A stretch of DNA of 64,000 nucleotides from an uncultured Actinomycetes bacterium (GTDB taxonomy: Bacteria; Actinomycetota; Actinomycetes; Actinomycetales; Bifidobacteriaceae), in the NCBI GenBank assembly GCA_900314875.1, contig OMWX01000001.1, forward strand, positions 1-64,000. The letters are read 5' to 3'. The notes below the pieces were generated by a model. That model saw only the letters and a list, made by a program, of their open reading frames with translations. It was not told the origin of the DNA and searched no databases. The translations under genes were made by a program, and so were the position numbers. The first letter of the stretch is position 1. Each line of letters opens with the position of its first letter. Shown here in pieces: positions 28,798 to 40,351 of the stretch.

Positions 28798-31402
28798 AAA
28801 GCGCGAAAGTCAAGATTATTCCCGATTCAGTCTGCGCGACTTGCCGGCATTATGCTCTCTGTTTATGCCGATTTTCACGGTTTTTTCAGTGTTCGCAATG
28901 ATTGCCGGTTTTGCGCTGATCTGTCCTTCGGAAGCTGCAGCTTATCCTTATTATCAAAATAATCAAAATACGCGCGATTCTGACGATGTCGAAGCGGTTA
29001 TCGAATCACAAACCTTGATTTTGCATGAAAATGAGGGCTGGTCGGCAACGATTTCCATTAAAAATACCGGCACAAAAAACTTCAATCCCGGAGTGCTTTC
29101 CGTCTTGTCCGCAGAATATTCATTCAACGGGCGAATTGTGATTCAAAGCTGGGCAGACGGCGAAATTTCACTGCCCGTATCATCAATGAGCGAAATTCAG
29201 ATTCCGACAGTCAAACCCGGCGAAACCGTATCGGCAGCCGCAGAAATCCCGGCAGACAATCCGATTTTGAAATTCATGAAGACAACCGGCCCCAAACCCG
29301 TTGAAATCACTTATGAAACAACAGATTCCGAAGGTTATTCAGTTTCAAAGACGGTTCGGACTTTCGTTACATTTTTGCATGACGATTCGCAGGAAAGCGA
29401 CGAAAAACAGCTGACGATCGTTCCGGCGATAATTTATTCGGCAAAAAATCGCGACGCGGACAAAAGCAAAATTACCGACATAATCCGGAATAATTCAAAT
29501 TTTGACGGACAGATCACTTTTCCGTCGAATTCGGGGAACAGCAGCAGCAGCAGCAATAATTCAGGCAGTTCTGATTCAGCAGGCTCTGATTCTGCAGACG
29601 CCGGCAGTTCAAATAATGCAGATAATGCAAACAGCACAGACAGCACAGACAGCATAAACGGCTCAGACAGCAATTCAAACGAGAGCAGCAACGGCAATAA
29701 AGCGGACGGCGACAGCGAAAACAACGGTTCTCTTACTCTGAAATCGCTTGCGGAAAAATATCCGTCGCTGAATATTTTTGCAGATCCGACCGTTCACGAT
29801 CTGACTGTTTCTAATTCGAGCATACCTTCTGATTCGAGCGAAAAAAGCGAAGAAAAATCTTCAGCCGACAGCTTCTCAATAGCCGAAAATGCAAAAGGAA
29901 TCATACAGCCCGGCGGCGAAGACATAAGCGCTGTTTCACAGCTTAAAACGGGCAAATCAGCACAAAATTCAGATAAAAGTTTGGAACAAAATTCATATTA
30001 TTCCGAAAATTCCGGTCAAAAAGACTATTCAGACAGCTATTCAGACGACTCAGCTGACAGCTCAGCAGACGATTCTGAAGAAAATTCAAGCCGCAGCAGC
30101 GCATATTCAAAACTCTCGCATTTTTTCTCAAATGACGATCTCACGGCAAAAAAAGCCGAAGAATATGCCAAGAAAATGTGGAAAAACAAGTTCCGGGAAG
30201 ACGACAGACCCGTTGCGGCAGCATGGCAGCAGGAAGCTCAATGGACCGCGCAATCCCTGGCAGAAGCCAAAAAACTGGGATATGACACTGTTGTCGCGGA
30301 GTCCGGATTCGAAAATCACGAAACCCCCGTGACACTGACGACAAAACTGACCGTACCTACGGAAGAAGGAGACATCACGGTTCTGCCGGCAAACAAAACG
30401 CTTTCCGACATCGCAAAGGGTAAACCGACCTCCGACCATGCCGCTTCTCAGGCAGAAAACAGCGAATCGGGAAGGCTCGCAAGACTTGTCGCGCAGGCAA
30501 CGTTCACGCAGATGGAATCTCCCTATTCCGAAAGAACAATTCTCATGTCATTCGGCTCGAGCGAAGACTTCAAAGCTGCCGACAAAATATTTTCCGCTTT
30601 GGAAAAACTGAACAAAATCCGCCTGGGTTCATGGGAAGATCTTATGAATTCATCCCCCTCGGCGACCGGCACGAATTCAGCCAGACTGCTTGCGGAAAAT
30701 GAAGAAATAACGGACCAATATTTAGAAAAAATAAACAACACGGCCGAATTTTTCCTCAGTTCCGAGAAACGAATCGAATCATTCGCAGCCGACACTGTTT
30801 TATCTGCGCAAAGAGAAGAATACAAGGAAAACAGATCTTCTCCATCCCAAACCGATTCGGCTTCAGACATCGAAAATTGGAAGCAGAAACTTAAAAACAT
30901 CAATAAAGAGCTGGCTTTCTTTGCCTTCGGAAATTCGATGTCGGGCGCGGATTCAGTAACAGATATTGCGAATTTCTTGTTCGACAAGCTGGAAGATTCG
31001 ATTTCGGTTGAACAGCCGACCGAAATGCATCTTTTAACCACAACGGCCAACCTGCCGGTCACGGTCACGAACCGCCTGCCTTTCCCCGTAACCGCAGGAA
31101 TTTCAGGCTCAGCCGACTTAAATGTTTTTTCAGTCATGGGAGTCAAAGCCGGATATATCGAAGCGCATTCAAGCAAACAGATTCAAGTGCCGGTAATCAG
31201 CAATTCCGCCGGAGCGGGGACAGCTTCGCTTAATCTGACAGATTCAATCGGAAGAAATTTCGGCAAATCCGTAACTGCACGGCTGAACAGCTCGCTTCGC
31301 CTGAGCGACAAAACCGGATATATCATCATCGGACTGGCGATTTTCCTCGGAATTTGGGGATTGTGGAGACAATTTAACAGAGTGAAGGATCCGAACGAAT
31401 GA
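28787..31402 (+). CDS. DUF6049-like envelope protein
   Basis: An 871-residue secreted, membrane-anchored protein of unknown function. A signal sequence or helix lies at about 24-50 (FTVFSVFAMIAGFALIC) and a C-terminal helix at about 838-858 (GYIIIGLAIFLGIWGLW) leaves a short basic cytoplasmic tail. The extracellular part contains a Ser/Asn/Asp-rich zone near 245-320 and another near 360-450. By position it matches Mycobacterium Rv3909, between mutT4 and murJ, where the family is thought to serve the cell envelope. CAGGAAGGCGGCA precedes ATG 28787; the stop overlaps murJ in an ATGA junction. Confidence 0.82.
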   Translation: MRNKKRESQDYSRFSLRDLPALCSLFMPIFTVFSVFAMIAGFALICPSEAAAYPYYQNNQNTRDSDDVEAVIESQTLILHENEGWSATISIKNTGTKNFNPGVLSVLSAEYSFNGRIVIQSWADGEISLPVSSMSEIQIPTVKPGETVSAAAEIPADNPILKFMKTTGPKPVEITYETTDSEGYSVSKTVRTFVTFLHDDSQESDEKQLTIVPAIIYSAKNRDADKSKITDIIRNNSNFDGQITFPSNSGNSSSSSNNSGSSDSAGSDSADAGSSNNADNANSTDSTDSINGSDSNSNESSNGNKADGDSENNGSLTLKSLAEKYPSLNIFADPTVHDLTVSNSSIPSDSSEKSEEKSSADSFSIAENAKGIIQPGGEDISAVSQLKTGKSAQNSDKSLEQNSYYSENSGQKDYSDSYSDDSADSSADDSEENSSRSSAYSKLSHFFSNDDLTAKKAEEYAKKMWKNKFREDDRPVAAAWQQEAQWTAQSLAEAKKLGYDTVVAESGFENHETPVTLTTKLTVPTEEGDITVLPANKTLSDIAKGKPTSDHAASQAENSESGRLARLVAQATFTQMESPYSERTILMSFGSSEDFKAADKIFSALEKLNKIRLGSWEDLMNSSPSATGTNSARLLAENEEITDQYLEKINNTAEFFLSSEKRIESFAADTVLSAQREEYKENRSSPSQTDSASDIENWKQKLKNINKELAFFAFGNSMSGADSVTDIANFLFDKLEDSISVEQPTEMHLLTTTANLPVTVTNRLPFPVTAGISGSADLNVFSVMGVKAGYIEAHSSKQIQVPVISNSAGAGTASLNLTDSIGRNFGKSVTARLNSSLRLSDKTGYIIIGLAIFLGIWGLWRQFNRVKDPNE

Positions 31403-33705
31403 GTTCCTCGGTAAAACGCAATTCAATTATCATGGCCGTCGGCACGGCTGCTTCGAAAGTTACCGGACAGTTGCGCGGAATTCTGTGCGCGCTGGCAATC
31501 GGCACAACGGGAATCGCGGCAAATGCTTATCAGACGGGTTCTGCCATTCCGCAGATTCTTTTTAATGTGCTGGCAGGCGGCGTATTTAATGCGGTTCTGG
31601 TTCCTCAGATTATCAAAGCTTTAAAACGCGAAGATGCGCAGGACAGACTCAACAGGCTTATTACGCTGTCTGTCACGCTGCTTTTGTCCGTCACGCTGAT
31701 TATGACTGCCTGCACTCATCTGCTTACGACGATTTATGTCAACGACAGCTGGACTGACGAGCAAAGAGCTCTGGCCGACGCGTTCACGCTCTGGTGTACT
31801 CCGCAGATTTTCTTTTACGGACTTTACGCGATTTTGGGACAGATTCTGGCCGCAAAAGGTCAGTTCGGCGCGTATGCTTGGAGTTCCGTTGGTGCAAACG
31901 TTATATCTTGTGCGGGATTTTTCATCTTTCTCAAACTTTTCGGCAATGCAAAAACCCAGCCGCTTTCATTCTGGACAGGAGACAAAATCGCTCTTACCGC
32001 CGGAGCCTGGACTCTGGGAGTCGCTTTTCAGGCACTTGTTCTTTTCATCCCGCTTATCCGTTCGGGCTTTAAATTCCGCTTTAATTTCGGTCTGCGCGAC
32101 AGCGGTCTTAAATCCGTCGGCACAGTTGCGGCATGGTCAATCGGAATCGTCATTACGGACAATATAGCTACAATTTTCGTAAACCAGGTCACCACGGGAG
32201 CTCCTCAGCGCGGCGGCGATTTGCTTAATATTGCGGGAAACGGTTCCTTCCAATATGCTCAAACGATTTACATGCTTCCCTACTGCCTTATCGCCGTCTC
32301 CATCACAACCGCCACTTTCCCAAGGCTTTCCCATTTTGTTGCCAATAACGATATATCGGCGGCTCGCGCCCAGCTGAGCGAATCCCTGCGACATACCGGT
32401 CTGATTATGATTTTTTTCGCCGCAATGCTGATTGCTTTGCCGAATGAAATTGCTTCCGTGCTTACGCCAGGCGTATCGCAAAATGAGATTTCTCTTATGG
32501 CAGCGCCTCTTATGACAATGTCACTGGGATTGCCGGCAGCGAGTATCGTTCTGCTTATAAAACGCGCATTCTTCGCATTCGAAGACGGCAAAAGTCCTTT
32601 CATCACAGAAACATTCCAATATATTGTTCAAAGCATTCTGATTTTTATATTCATCAAAATTTTCCCGCCAAAAATTTGGACTTCAATGGTAGGAATGGCT
32701 GTCGCACTGGGATTTTTGCTTTCAATGCCGATGCTGTTTGTCCTTGCTCGCAAGCGTTTCAACGGATTGCTTGACGGGAAGCGAATATGCTTAACCTATA
32801 CAAAAGCAGCTTTGGCAGCGGGAACAGCATTCCTCGCCGGGAAAGCGATTTCATCCCGTATTTTAAAGCCGGGCAGCGGCATGACAATAAATATCGGAAC
32901 AGCAGAACAAACCGCCGGAACGGCAGCCGGAGATGTCAAAGTTTCTTGGATTTCCGCTTTCGTCAGCTGTCTTATTTTATCTCTTGTCATGGGCGCGATT
33001 TATATTGTTTCGCTTCTTGTCATGCGCACGGAGGAGCTTAATTCGATTTTGAATATCGTGCTTGTGCGGCTGGGAAGAAAAACCGTCAGCCAGGAAGATG
33101 CTTCGCAAACCGTTATCGACAGCGAAACAGGCATGAGCAGAGCGCAGACAGAGGGCGAAATATATTCTCGAGCTGTCAGAACGGTTCGAGGAACTGCGAA
33201 AATCAACAATTTTGTGCCGGATATGACTATGGCGCTGCCGCTTGTGGACACGGTTCCTTCAACCGCAAATCCGTACAGTTCGACCGATGTGCCGGCTGCG
33301 GGAATTTATTCTCGCTCATATGACGGCAATTTTGATGTTTTCGGCGGACTTCCGAGCAAATCCGGACTTAGCCGAGGCGACGGCGGACCTAAAATTCCAT
33401 GGGATGAAGCCGTTTCAGGGAAGAAGCATGAAGATGCAAAACCGAGAAACTCCGGATTAAGAAATTCCGGATTAAGAAATTCGAAATCTGCTGCAGCAAA
33501 ATCAGCATTGTCGAATCGGAGAACCGAAATACCTTATTCGGAAAAATCTGAACATCAGCAGCAGCAACACCGGCCGCAGCAGAAAACAAACCGCCGGCAG
33601 TCAAAGCCCAGAACAGTTCGCTCGGTTCGTTCAGGCTCAAAAACATTCGACAAAACATCGGCAAGAACAGCCTCAAACTCGGATCATATAAACAAAGAGC
33701 AATAA
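31399..33705 (+). CDS. murJ: Lipid II flippase MurJ (MviN)
   Basis: Moves lipid II across the membrane for peptidoglycan synthesis. The first 530 residues hold about 14 hydrophobic segments with the MOP-superfamily features of MurJ, including SKVTGQLRGIL in helix 1 (MurJ signature region with the central Arg) and YALPGVFNAVLVP-like NVLAGGVFNAVLVPQ. The last 240 residues are cytoplasmic and low-complexity, ending in Lys/Arg/Ser-rich sequence with a repeat of RNSGL. Mycobacterial MurJ (Rv3910) continues into a pseudokinase and extracellular domain; here that part is a separate downstream gene. The ATG overlaps the previous stop, indicating coupled translation. Confidence 0.93.
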   Translation: MSSSVKRNSIIMAVGTAASKVTGQLRGILCALAIGTTGIAANAYQTGSAIPQILFNVLAGGVFNAVLVPQIIKALKREDAQDRLNRLITLSVTLLLSVTLIMTACTHLLTTIYVNDSWTDEQRALADAFTLWCTPQIFFYGLYAILGQILAAKGQFGAYAWSSVGANVISCAGFFIFLKLFGNAKTQPLSFWTGDKIALTAGAWTLGVAFQALVLFIPLIRSGFKFRFNFGLRDSGLKSVGTVAAWSIGIVITDNIATIFVNQVTTGAPQRGGDLLNIAGNGSFQYAQTIYMLPYCLIAVSITTATFPRLSHFVANNDISAARAQLSESLRHTGLIMIFFAAMLIALPNEIASVLTPGVSQNEISLMAAPLMTMSLGLPAASIVLLIKRAFFAFEDGKSPFITETFQYIVQSILIFIFIKIFPPKIWTSMVGMAVALGFLLSMPMLFVLARKRFNGLLDGKRICLTYTKAALAAGTAFLAGKAISSRILKPGSGMTINIGTAEQTAGTAAGDVKVSWISAFVSCLILSLVMGAIYIVSLLVMRTEELNSILNIVLVRLGRKTVSQEDASQTVIDSETGMSRAQTEGEIYSRAVRTVRGTAKINNFVPDMTMALPLVDTVPSTANPYSSTDVPAAGIYSRSYDGNFDVFGGLPSKSGLSRGDGGPKIPWDEAVSGKKHEDAKPRNSGLRNSGLRNSKSAAAKSALSNRRTEIPYSEKSEHQQQQHRPQQKTNRRQSKPRTVRSVRSGSKTFDKTSARTASNSDHINKEQ

Positions 33706-33779
33706 GCCTTTTGCTCCGGGGCGGGCGGATTATAGAATAGAACAGAAGAAACTACAAGAAAGACGACAAGAGAACTGCT

Positions 33780-36044
<2,265 letters not shown>

Positions 36045-36054
36045 TCTGCTCCAA

Positions 36055-36070
36055 TGTTTCACGTGAAACA
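36055..36070. other. parS site 1
   Basis: Perfect 16-bp palindrome TGTTTCACGTGAAACA, the ParB-binding consensus. It begins 10 bp after the pseudokinase stop and lies in a spacer. Confidence 0.93.
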
Positions 36071-36210
36071 TTTAAATCAAATTCGAGATTTAACACGGAT
36101 TATCGGATAAAAGGTTCAATTATATTCTGCGGAATTTTAGGTGTTTTGTTTCGAGGCGTCTGCTGAGACGGTTGAAATAAAAAAGGATTTTCCTGTTTGA
36201 ATCTGTTTAA

Positions 36211-36262
36211 ACCTCATGAATCGCATGAACCTCATGAATCGCATGAACCTTATGAAATGAGA
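36211..36262. repeat. 18-bp tandem repeat
   Basis: ACCTCATGAATCGCATGA occurs twice in a row (36211 and 36229), followed by a degenerate third copy. It lies in a non-coding spacer. Confidence 0.8.
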
Positions 36263-36321
36263 TTTGTTTTCCCAATCATAAAGAAAATTTTCTGTTTTTT
36301 ATACACAAACCGGAAAGCAGC

Positions 36322-36391
36322 CCGGCTCGTGCGATGCTTTAAACAACGCGCGTTTCTCGTGGTTTTCCAGACTTTTGAAAATTCATTTCAA
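36322..36391 (+). repeat. Dispersed intergenic repeat, copy A
   Basis: Seventy bases that match 41481-41550 at about 59 positions by hand alignment, in the same orientation; nine of eleven changes are transitions. Both copies contain a hairpin CTTTTGAAA-N5-TTTCAAGGG (TTTCAAAGG in copy B) that stays paired through G-U replacement. Weaker similarity continues to about 36455. Confidence 0.75.
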
Positions 36392-36710
36392 GGGGAAGCT
36401 CTTTTCAGAAGAAAAGCCGCCGACACCGACCGCATGCCTCATATCAAACGGCAAAACAGAAGGAATCAGCCGGAAAATCAAAACACTTCGCAGACACGCA
36501 TACGGATATCCCGACAACGAATACTTTTTCTTAAACCGGTCGACATTAGATTTCAACATTGACTTTCGATATTGACCGCAGATAATACGAAAGAAACTTG
36601 GAACCTCGCGGAATTTGTGATTGAACCGCAGAAATCACAGATAAATACATAAGTGCAGAAAATGAATCGATCACATTTTCAGGCTGATTTTTTTGGGCGC
36701 GTTTCATTCC

Positions 36711-36722
36711 TTTACCGGTAAA
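36711..36722. promoter_or_regulatory. Palindrome upstream of trxB
   Basis: TTTACCGGTAAA is a perfect 12-bp palindrome about 90 bp before the trxB start. It may be an operator; nothing identifies the regulator. Confidence 0.35.
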
Positions 36723-36747
36723 ATTAACTGCAGCAGTTCATATTTAA

Positions 36748-36762
36748 AAGTATTAAATACTT
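36748..36762. promoter_or_regulatory. Inverted repeat in the trxB promoter region
   Basis: AAGTAT-TAA-ATACTT is a 6+3+6 inverted repeat in very AT-rich DNA 49 bp before the trxB ATG, followed by further ATACT half-sites. It is a candidate operator, possibly redox-responsive given its gene, but this is inference. Confidence 0.35.
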
Positions 36763-36810
36763 AAATATAGGACAATACTCGGAATAAATACTTTTGGAAG
36801 GCAGGAAATC

Positions 36811-37785
36811 ATGAACAGCGAAGGTTCGGCAACTGTCGGCAAATCAAATAATATATATGACTGCGTTATAGTCGGCTCCGGTCCGGCTGGTTATACTTCA
36901 GCAATTTACTTGGGACGCGCAGGATTGTCTGTACTGATTATCGCAGGTTCTTTTACGGGCGGTCAGCTGGCCAATACGGATATTGTAGAAAATTTTCCTG
37001 GATTTCCTGACGGCATATCAGGTCTTGACTTAACAGATAATATGCGCGAACAAGCTGAAAAATTTGGCGCTCAAATTCTCGAAGACGAAGTTATTCAGGC
37101 TGATTTGTCAGAAAAAATCAAGTCTGTATATGTCGGAAACGGCGATGTTTACAAAGCTCGCACGGTTGTTCTTGCGGTCGGTTCCAGGCATAAAACTTTG
37201 AATGTTAAAGGCGAAAACCAGTATTTGGGACGCGGTGTCTCCTATTGCGCAGTCTGCGACGGTTTCTTCTTCAAAAATAAAATTGCTGCCGTTGTAGGAG
37301 GCGGAGACAGCGCAGTATCGGAAGCTGTTTTCTTGAGCAAATTCTGTTCTGAAGTAATACTTATTCACAGAAGAAAACAGTTCAAAGCCGAGAAAATTTC
37401 TATGGACAAACTTTCAAAAATAAAAAATATTGTTGTAATGACCGACTGTATTGTTCAGGAGATTATCGGCGATGAAAATAAAGTCAAAAGCATTGCCGTG
37501 AAAAATGTTCTTGACAATACTGTGAAGAATATTTCTGCTGACGGTATTTTTATTGCAATCGGTTCTGTTCCCTCAACAGGTTTTCTCGTTAATTCAAATA
37601 TTAAAAATGAAAACGGTTATCTGACTGTTGAAGGCAATTCAACGCGAACTTCTATTGACGGAGTTTTTGCTGCCGGAGATGCTTCAGACTCGGTTTACAA
37701 GCAGGCAGTCGTCGCTGCGAGCATGGGATGCAAAGCTGCAATCGATGTTCAGAGCTATTTGGCAGTTTCCTCAGAGCAATTCTAA
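36811..37785 (+). CDS. trxB: Thioredoxin reductase
   Basis: NADPH-dependent FAD enzyme that reduces thioredoxin. The 324-residue protein has the FAD motif IVGSGPAGYTSAIYLGRAG, the redox-active pair in YCAVCDG (Cys146 and Cys149), the NADP motif VGGGDSAVSEA and C-terminal FAAGDASDSVYKQAV. Length is standard. AGGAAA lies before ATG 36811. In Mycobacterium trxB2 is followed by trxC; here no thioredoxin gene is beside it and it ends against the convergent parB. Its coding is clearly AT-richer than the genes to the left, as is the rest of the parAB block. Confidence 0.95.
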   Translation: MNSEGSATVGKSNNIYDCVIVGSGPAGYTSAIYLGRAGLSVLIIAGSFTGGQLANTDIVENFPGFPDGISGLDLTDNMREQAEKFGAQILEDEVIQADLSEKIKSVYVGNGDVYKARTVVLAVGSRHKTLNVKGENQYLGRGVSYCAVCDGFFFKNKIAAVVGGGDSAVSEAVFLSKFCSEVILIHRRKQFKAEKISMDKLSKIKNIVVMTDCIVQEIIGDENKVKSIAVKNVLDNTVKNISADGIFIAIGSVPSTGFLVNSNIKNENGYLTVEGNSTRTSIDGVFAAGDASDSVYKQAVVAASMGCKAAIDVQSYLAVSSEQF

Positions 37786-37811
37786 GAGATACACAGACGT
37801 TTTATATTTAA

Positions 37812-37855
37812 AAATTTTTCTCGCTCATCTCTTAGGATCGCTCTGAGAAAATTTT
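37812..37855. terminator. Possible bidirectional terminator between trxB and parB
   Basis: AAAATTTTTCTC near 37811-37822 and GAGAAAATTTT near 37845-37855 can pair with one bulged base across a long loop between the two convergent genes. The loop is large, so confidence is low. Confidence 0.35.
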
Positions 37856-37867
37856 ACTATGACAATT

Positions 37868-39259
37868 TCAGACCCATCCGTCACCTGCAGAGTCGTCATT
37901 TTTATCTTCAAGCAATGACAAAATACGATTCAGATCATCTGCAGAAGAAAAAGAAATTTCAATTTTTCCTTTTTTCTTAGTTCCGCGAATATTAACTTTT
38001 GTTTCAAATCTATCTTCAAGATCTTGAATTGTTTTGGAATTAAGCCAGGGATTTTCTTTTTTTGATTCCTTTGCTTTTTTCTTTGACGCATTTCCGTTTT
38101 TCAAAGCGACAATTTCTTCTATGCTTCTTACGGACAATCCTTCGGCAATTATTCTCCGGGAGAGCGGCTCAATCCATTCTTTATCTTTAAGACCGAGAAG
38201 CGCGCGTCCGTGACCTGCCGACAAGACCCCGGCAGCCAGCTTATTTTGAACGGACGAAGGAAGTCTTAAAAGACGCATTGTATTGGTAATATACGGTCTG
38301 GATTTTGAAACCGACTGCGCAATCTGATCCTGCGAAAGCCCGAATTCTTTAATCATCTGATCGTAAGCAGCTGCTTCTTCAATCGGATTCAATGCTACTC
38401 GCTGAAGATTTTCCAGCAAAGCATCGCGGAGCATTTTATCGTCTGTTGTTGTACGCACGATTGCAGGAATTTCTTTCATTCCTGCAAGACGGCTTGCTCG
38501 AAGACGCCTTTCTCCCATAATCAGCTCATAATGCTTATCCGAATTAACGGCTTTTCGCACTACAATCGGCTGAAGAATCCCTACTTCTTTTATCGATTCC
38601 GACAGCTCTTGCAATTCGTCTTCATTGAAAACCGTTCTCGGCTGATGTTTGTTTGCGCATATGTCATCAACGGACACGTTTTCCAAATAAACGCCTTTTA
38701 TCGGAAGCGGTTCAGATAATTTTTCAGCAGAGTTCACTGTTGATTTTTCTGTCAGATGATCTGCTGGTTTCTCGACTTTTCCAGTCGGTTTATCGGTTTT
38801 TAATACCGGTGACATTTCTGACTTATCTGCCGATGTTTCACGTGAAACATTTTGTTTTATGCCATGCTTAATGCCTGTGTTTTCAAGGTTTTCACCGTTA
38901 TTTTTCGATGATTTTTCAGATGTTCTTTCTCCAGTTTTCTCAAAAAAGAAATCTGTTCCGGAAATAGATGATGCAATATCCGGAATACTGGGACGCTTCC
39001 CTGTTTTATCAGATGTTTTTACAGACGTTTTAGCAGTTTTTTTCACATCATTATTCGATGTTTCACGTGAAACATTCAAACTCGACTGTCCGTTTACTGA
39101 ATGACTGTTTATTTTATTCTTTACAGAATTATTTTGATTCTCGCTGCTTTTTATAACAGCATTTTCCGATTCGGATACTTCCTTTTCCTGAGAAGACGAA
39201 GTTCCGATAAGAGCTCCCAGCCCGCGGCCGAGTCCTCCTCTTCTTTTAGATAAAGACAT
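37868..39259 (-). CDS. parB: Chromosome-partitioning protein ParB
   Basis: CTP-dependent DNA clamp that loads at parS and helps segregate the origin. The 463-residue protein has the short N-terminal ParA-activating segment (KRRGGLGRGLGALIG), then an unusual 165-residue Ser/Thr/Lys/Asn-rich insertion, the ParB core from about 195 (NKHQPRTVFNEDEL), the CTP-binding motif GERRLRASR near 248, the helix-turn-helix LSQDQIAQSVSKSRPYI and a C-terminal dimerisation domain. It is well above the usual 300-350 residues because of the insertion. Two parS sites lie inside the gene, both encoding VSRET. GCGAGGTAAAA precedes ATG 39259. ParA lies 21 bp upstream in the same operon. Confidence 0.95.
   Translation of the reverse strand: MSLSKRRGGLGRGLGALIGTSSSQEKEVSESENAVIKSSENQNNSVKNKINSHSVNGQSSLNVSRETSNNDVKKTAKTSVKTSDKTGKRPSIPDIASSISGTDFFFEKTGERTSEKSSKNNGENLENTGIKHGIKQNVSRETSADKSEMSPVLKTDKPTGKVEKPADHLTEKSTVNSAEKLSEPLPIKGVYLENVSVDDICANKHQPRTVFNEDELQELSESIKEVGILQPIVVRKAVNSDKHYELIMGERRLRASRLAGMKEIPAIVRTTTDDKMLRDALLENLQRVALNPIEEAAAYDQMIKEFGLSQDQIAQSVSKSRPYITNTMRLLRLPSSVQNKLAAGVLSAGHGRALLGLKDKEWIEPLSRRIIAEGLSVRSIEEIVALKNGNASKKKAKESKKENPWLNSKTIQDLEDRFETKVNIRGTKKKGKIEISFSSADDLNRILSLLEDKNDDSAGDGWV
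38834..38849. other. parS site 2 (inside parB)
   Basis: Perfect TGTTTCACGTGAAACA. On the parB strand it encodes VSRET at about residues 137-142, in the low-complexity insertion. Confidence 0.93.
39059..39074. other. parS site 3 (inside parB)
   Basis: Perfect TGTTTCACGTGAAACA, again encoding VSRET, at about residues 62-67 of ParB. Confidence 0.93.
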
Positions 39260-39280
39260 TTATTTTACCTCGCTTAATTC

Positions 39281-40267
39281 TCAGGAATTATTCTGTTCGT
39301 ACTTATTTGCTATTTCCAATGCTGCCTGCTTATATGCAAGAGTTCCCGTCCCTTTGGGATCATATGTAATTGCGGTCTGCCCGAAGCTGGGAGCTTCCGA
39401 TATGCGAACAGCTCTGGGAATAGTAGTTTCAAGCAAAACATCCGGATAATATTCTTTCACCTGATCATAAACATCCCGGCTGAGAATTGTTCTCTTGTCA
39501 TACATCGTCACAAGCATAGCCGAAATATGAAGGTCAGGATTAAATTCTTTTTTAACAAGTTCAACACTGTTAAGAAGCAGTCCCAATCCTTCAAGCGCAT
39601 AATACTCGGCTTGCACGGGAATAAGTATCTCTTCAACTGCACACAGAGCATTAAGCACAAGATGCCCTAAACTGGGAGCACAGTCGATAATCACATAGTC
39701 ATAATGTTTTTCGCTGTCAGCAAGGAACGAGTTTAACGCTTTGCGCAAAAGCAAATTCTTGTCTTCAAAATCTGCAATCTCAATTTCAACAGCCGTCAAA
39801 TTAATCGTAGAAGGAACAACATCTAAAGTCGGCAATTCATTGCAAGTCTGAATTACTTCTTCTATGGTTTTTCTGCCTTCGATTACATCATATACTGAAT
39901 CAGTTTCGACAGAATGAGAAATGCCGAATGCAGTCGAAGCATTGCCCTGCGGATCCATGTCTATAAACAATATATTCATTCCTGCATCGGCAAAGGCAGC
40001 AGCGATATTTACGGCAGACGTGGTTTTTCCTACGCCTCCCTTTTGATTTGCAACCGCAAAAAGACGCGTTCTGTCCGGTCGCGGAAAATTCGAATCATTA
40101 ATTACGTCGCTTTTCTTTATATAATCTTCAGCCAGCTGATTTCCCACATCAGACTTGGAATCGTTGAAAATTCTGCTTATAACTTCATTTACCGATTCAA
40201 ATTTCGGCTCTTTTTCGTTCTTTATTTCATTCTTCTGCGAATTTGTTTCACGTGAAACATTTGCCAT
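39281..40267 (-). CDS. parA: Chromosome-partitioning ATPase ParA
   Basis: Deviant-Walker ATPase that drives movement of ParB-parS complexes. The 328-residue protein has Walker A NQKGGVGKTTSAVNIA near residue 73-88, FIDMDPQGNAS, and Walker B YVIIDCAPSLG. The N-terminal 60 residues precede the fold and start with a VSRET segment encoded by a parS site. AAGGAGGAAATA before ATG 40267 is a strong ribosome-binding site. It is followed by parB and preceded by rsmG 84 bp away on the same strand. Confidence 0.96.
   Translation of the reverse strand: MANVSRETNSQKNEIKNEKEPKFESVNEVISRIFNDSKSDVGNQLAEDYIKKSDVINDSNFPRPDRTRLFAVANQKGGVGKTTSAVNIAAAFADAGMNILFIDMDPQGNASTAFGISHSVETDSVYDVIEGRKTIEEVIQTCNELPTLDVVPSTINLTAVEIEIADFEDKNLLLRKALNSFLADSEKHYDYVIIDCAPSLGHLVLNALCAVEEILIPVQAEYYALEGLGLLLNSVELVKKEFNPDLHISAMLVTMYDKRTILSRDVYDQVKEYYPDVLLETTIPRAVRISEAPSFGQTAITYDPKGTGTLAYKQAALEIANKYEQNNS
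40244..40259. other. parS site 4 (inside parA)
   Basis: Perfect TGTTTCACGTGAAACA placed at codons 3-8 of parA, encoding VSRET. Its place beside the ribosome-binding site suggests ParB binding could affect parAB expression. Confidence 0.93.
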
Positions 40268-40351
40268 TATTTCCTCCTTAAGTCTGTAATATTCTTATGA
40301 TTTCGCAGGCTTTTCTGCCGGCTTTTCTGTTTTCAAACCCGCAAAATCAGC

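Larger units (their letters stand above)
36045..36810. other. 766-bp non-coding region upstream of trxB
   Basis: It contains a parS site (36055-36070), an 18-bp tandem repeat (36211-36262), copy A of a dispersed repeat (36322-36391 and weaker similarity beyond), a TTTACCGGTAAA palindrome and an inverted repeat near the trxB start. Short frames here have no ribosome-binding site and are not called. Confidence 0.6.

Noticed and set aside
36197-36562. Plus-strand frame over copy A of the dispersed repeat
   Set aside because: The matched frame in copy B is short and differs at mostly non-synonymous sites; no ribosome-binding site in either. Treated as non-coding repeat, though a decayed gene cannot be fully excluded.
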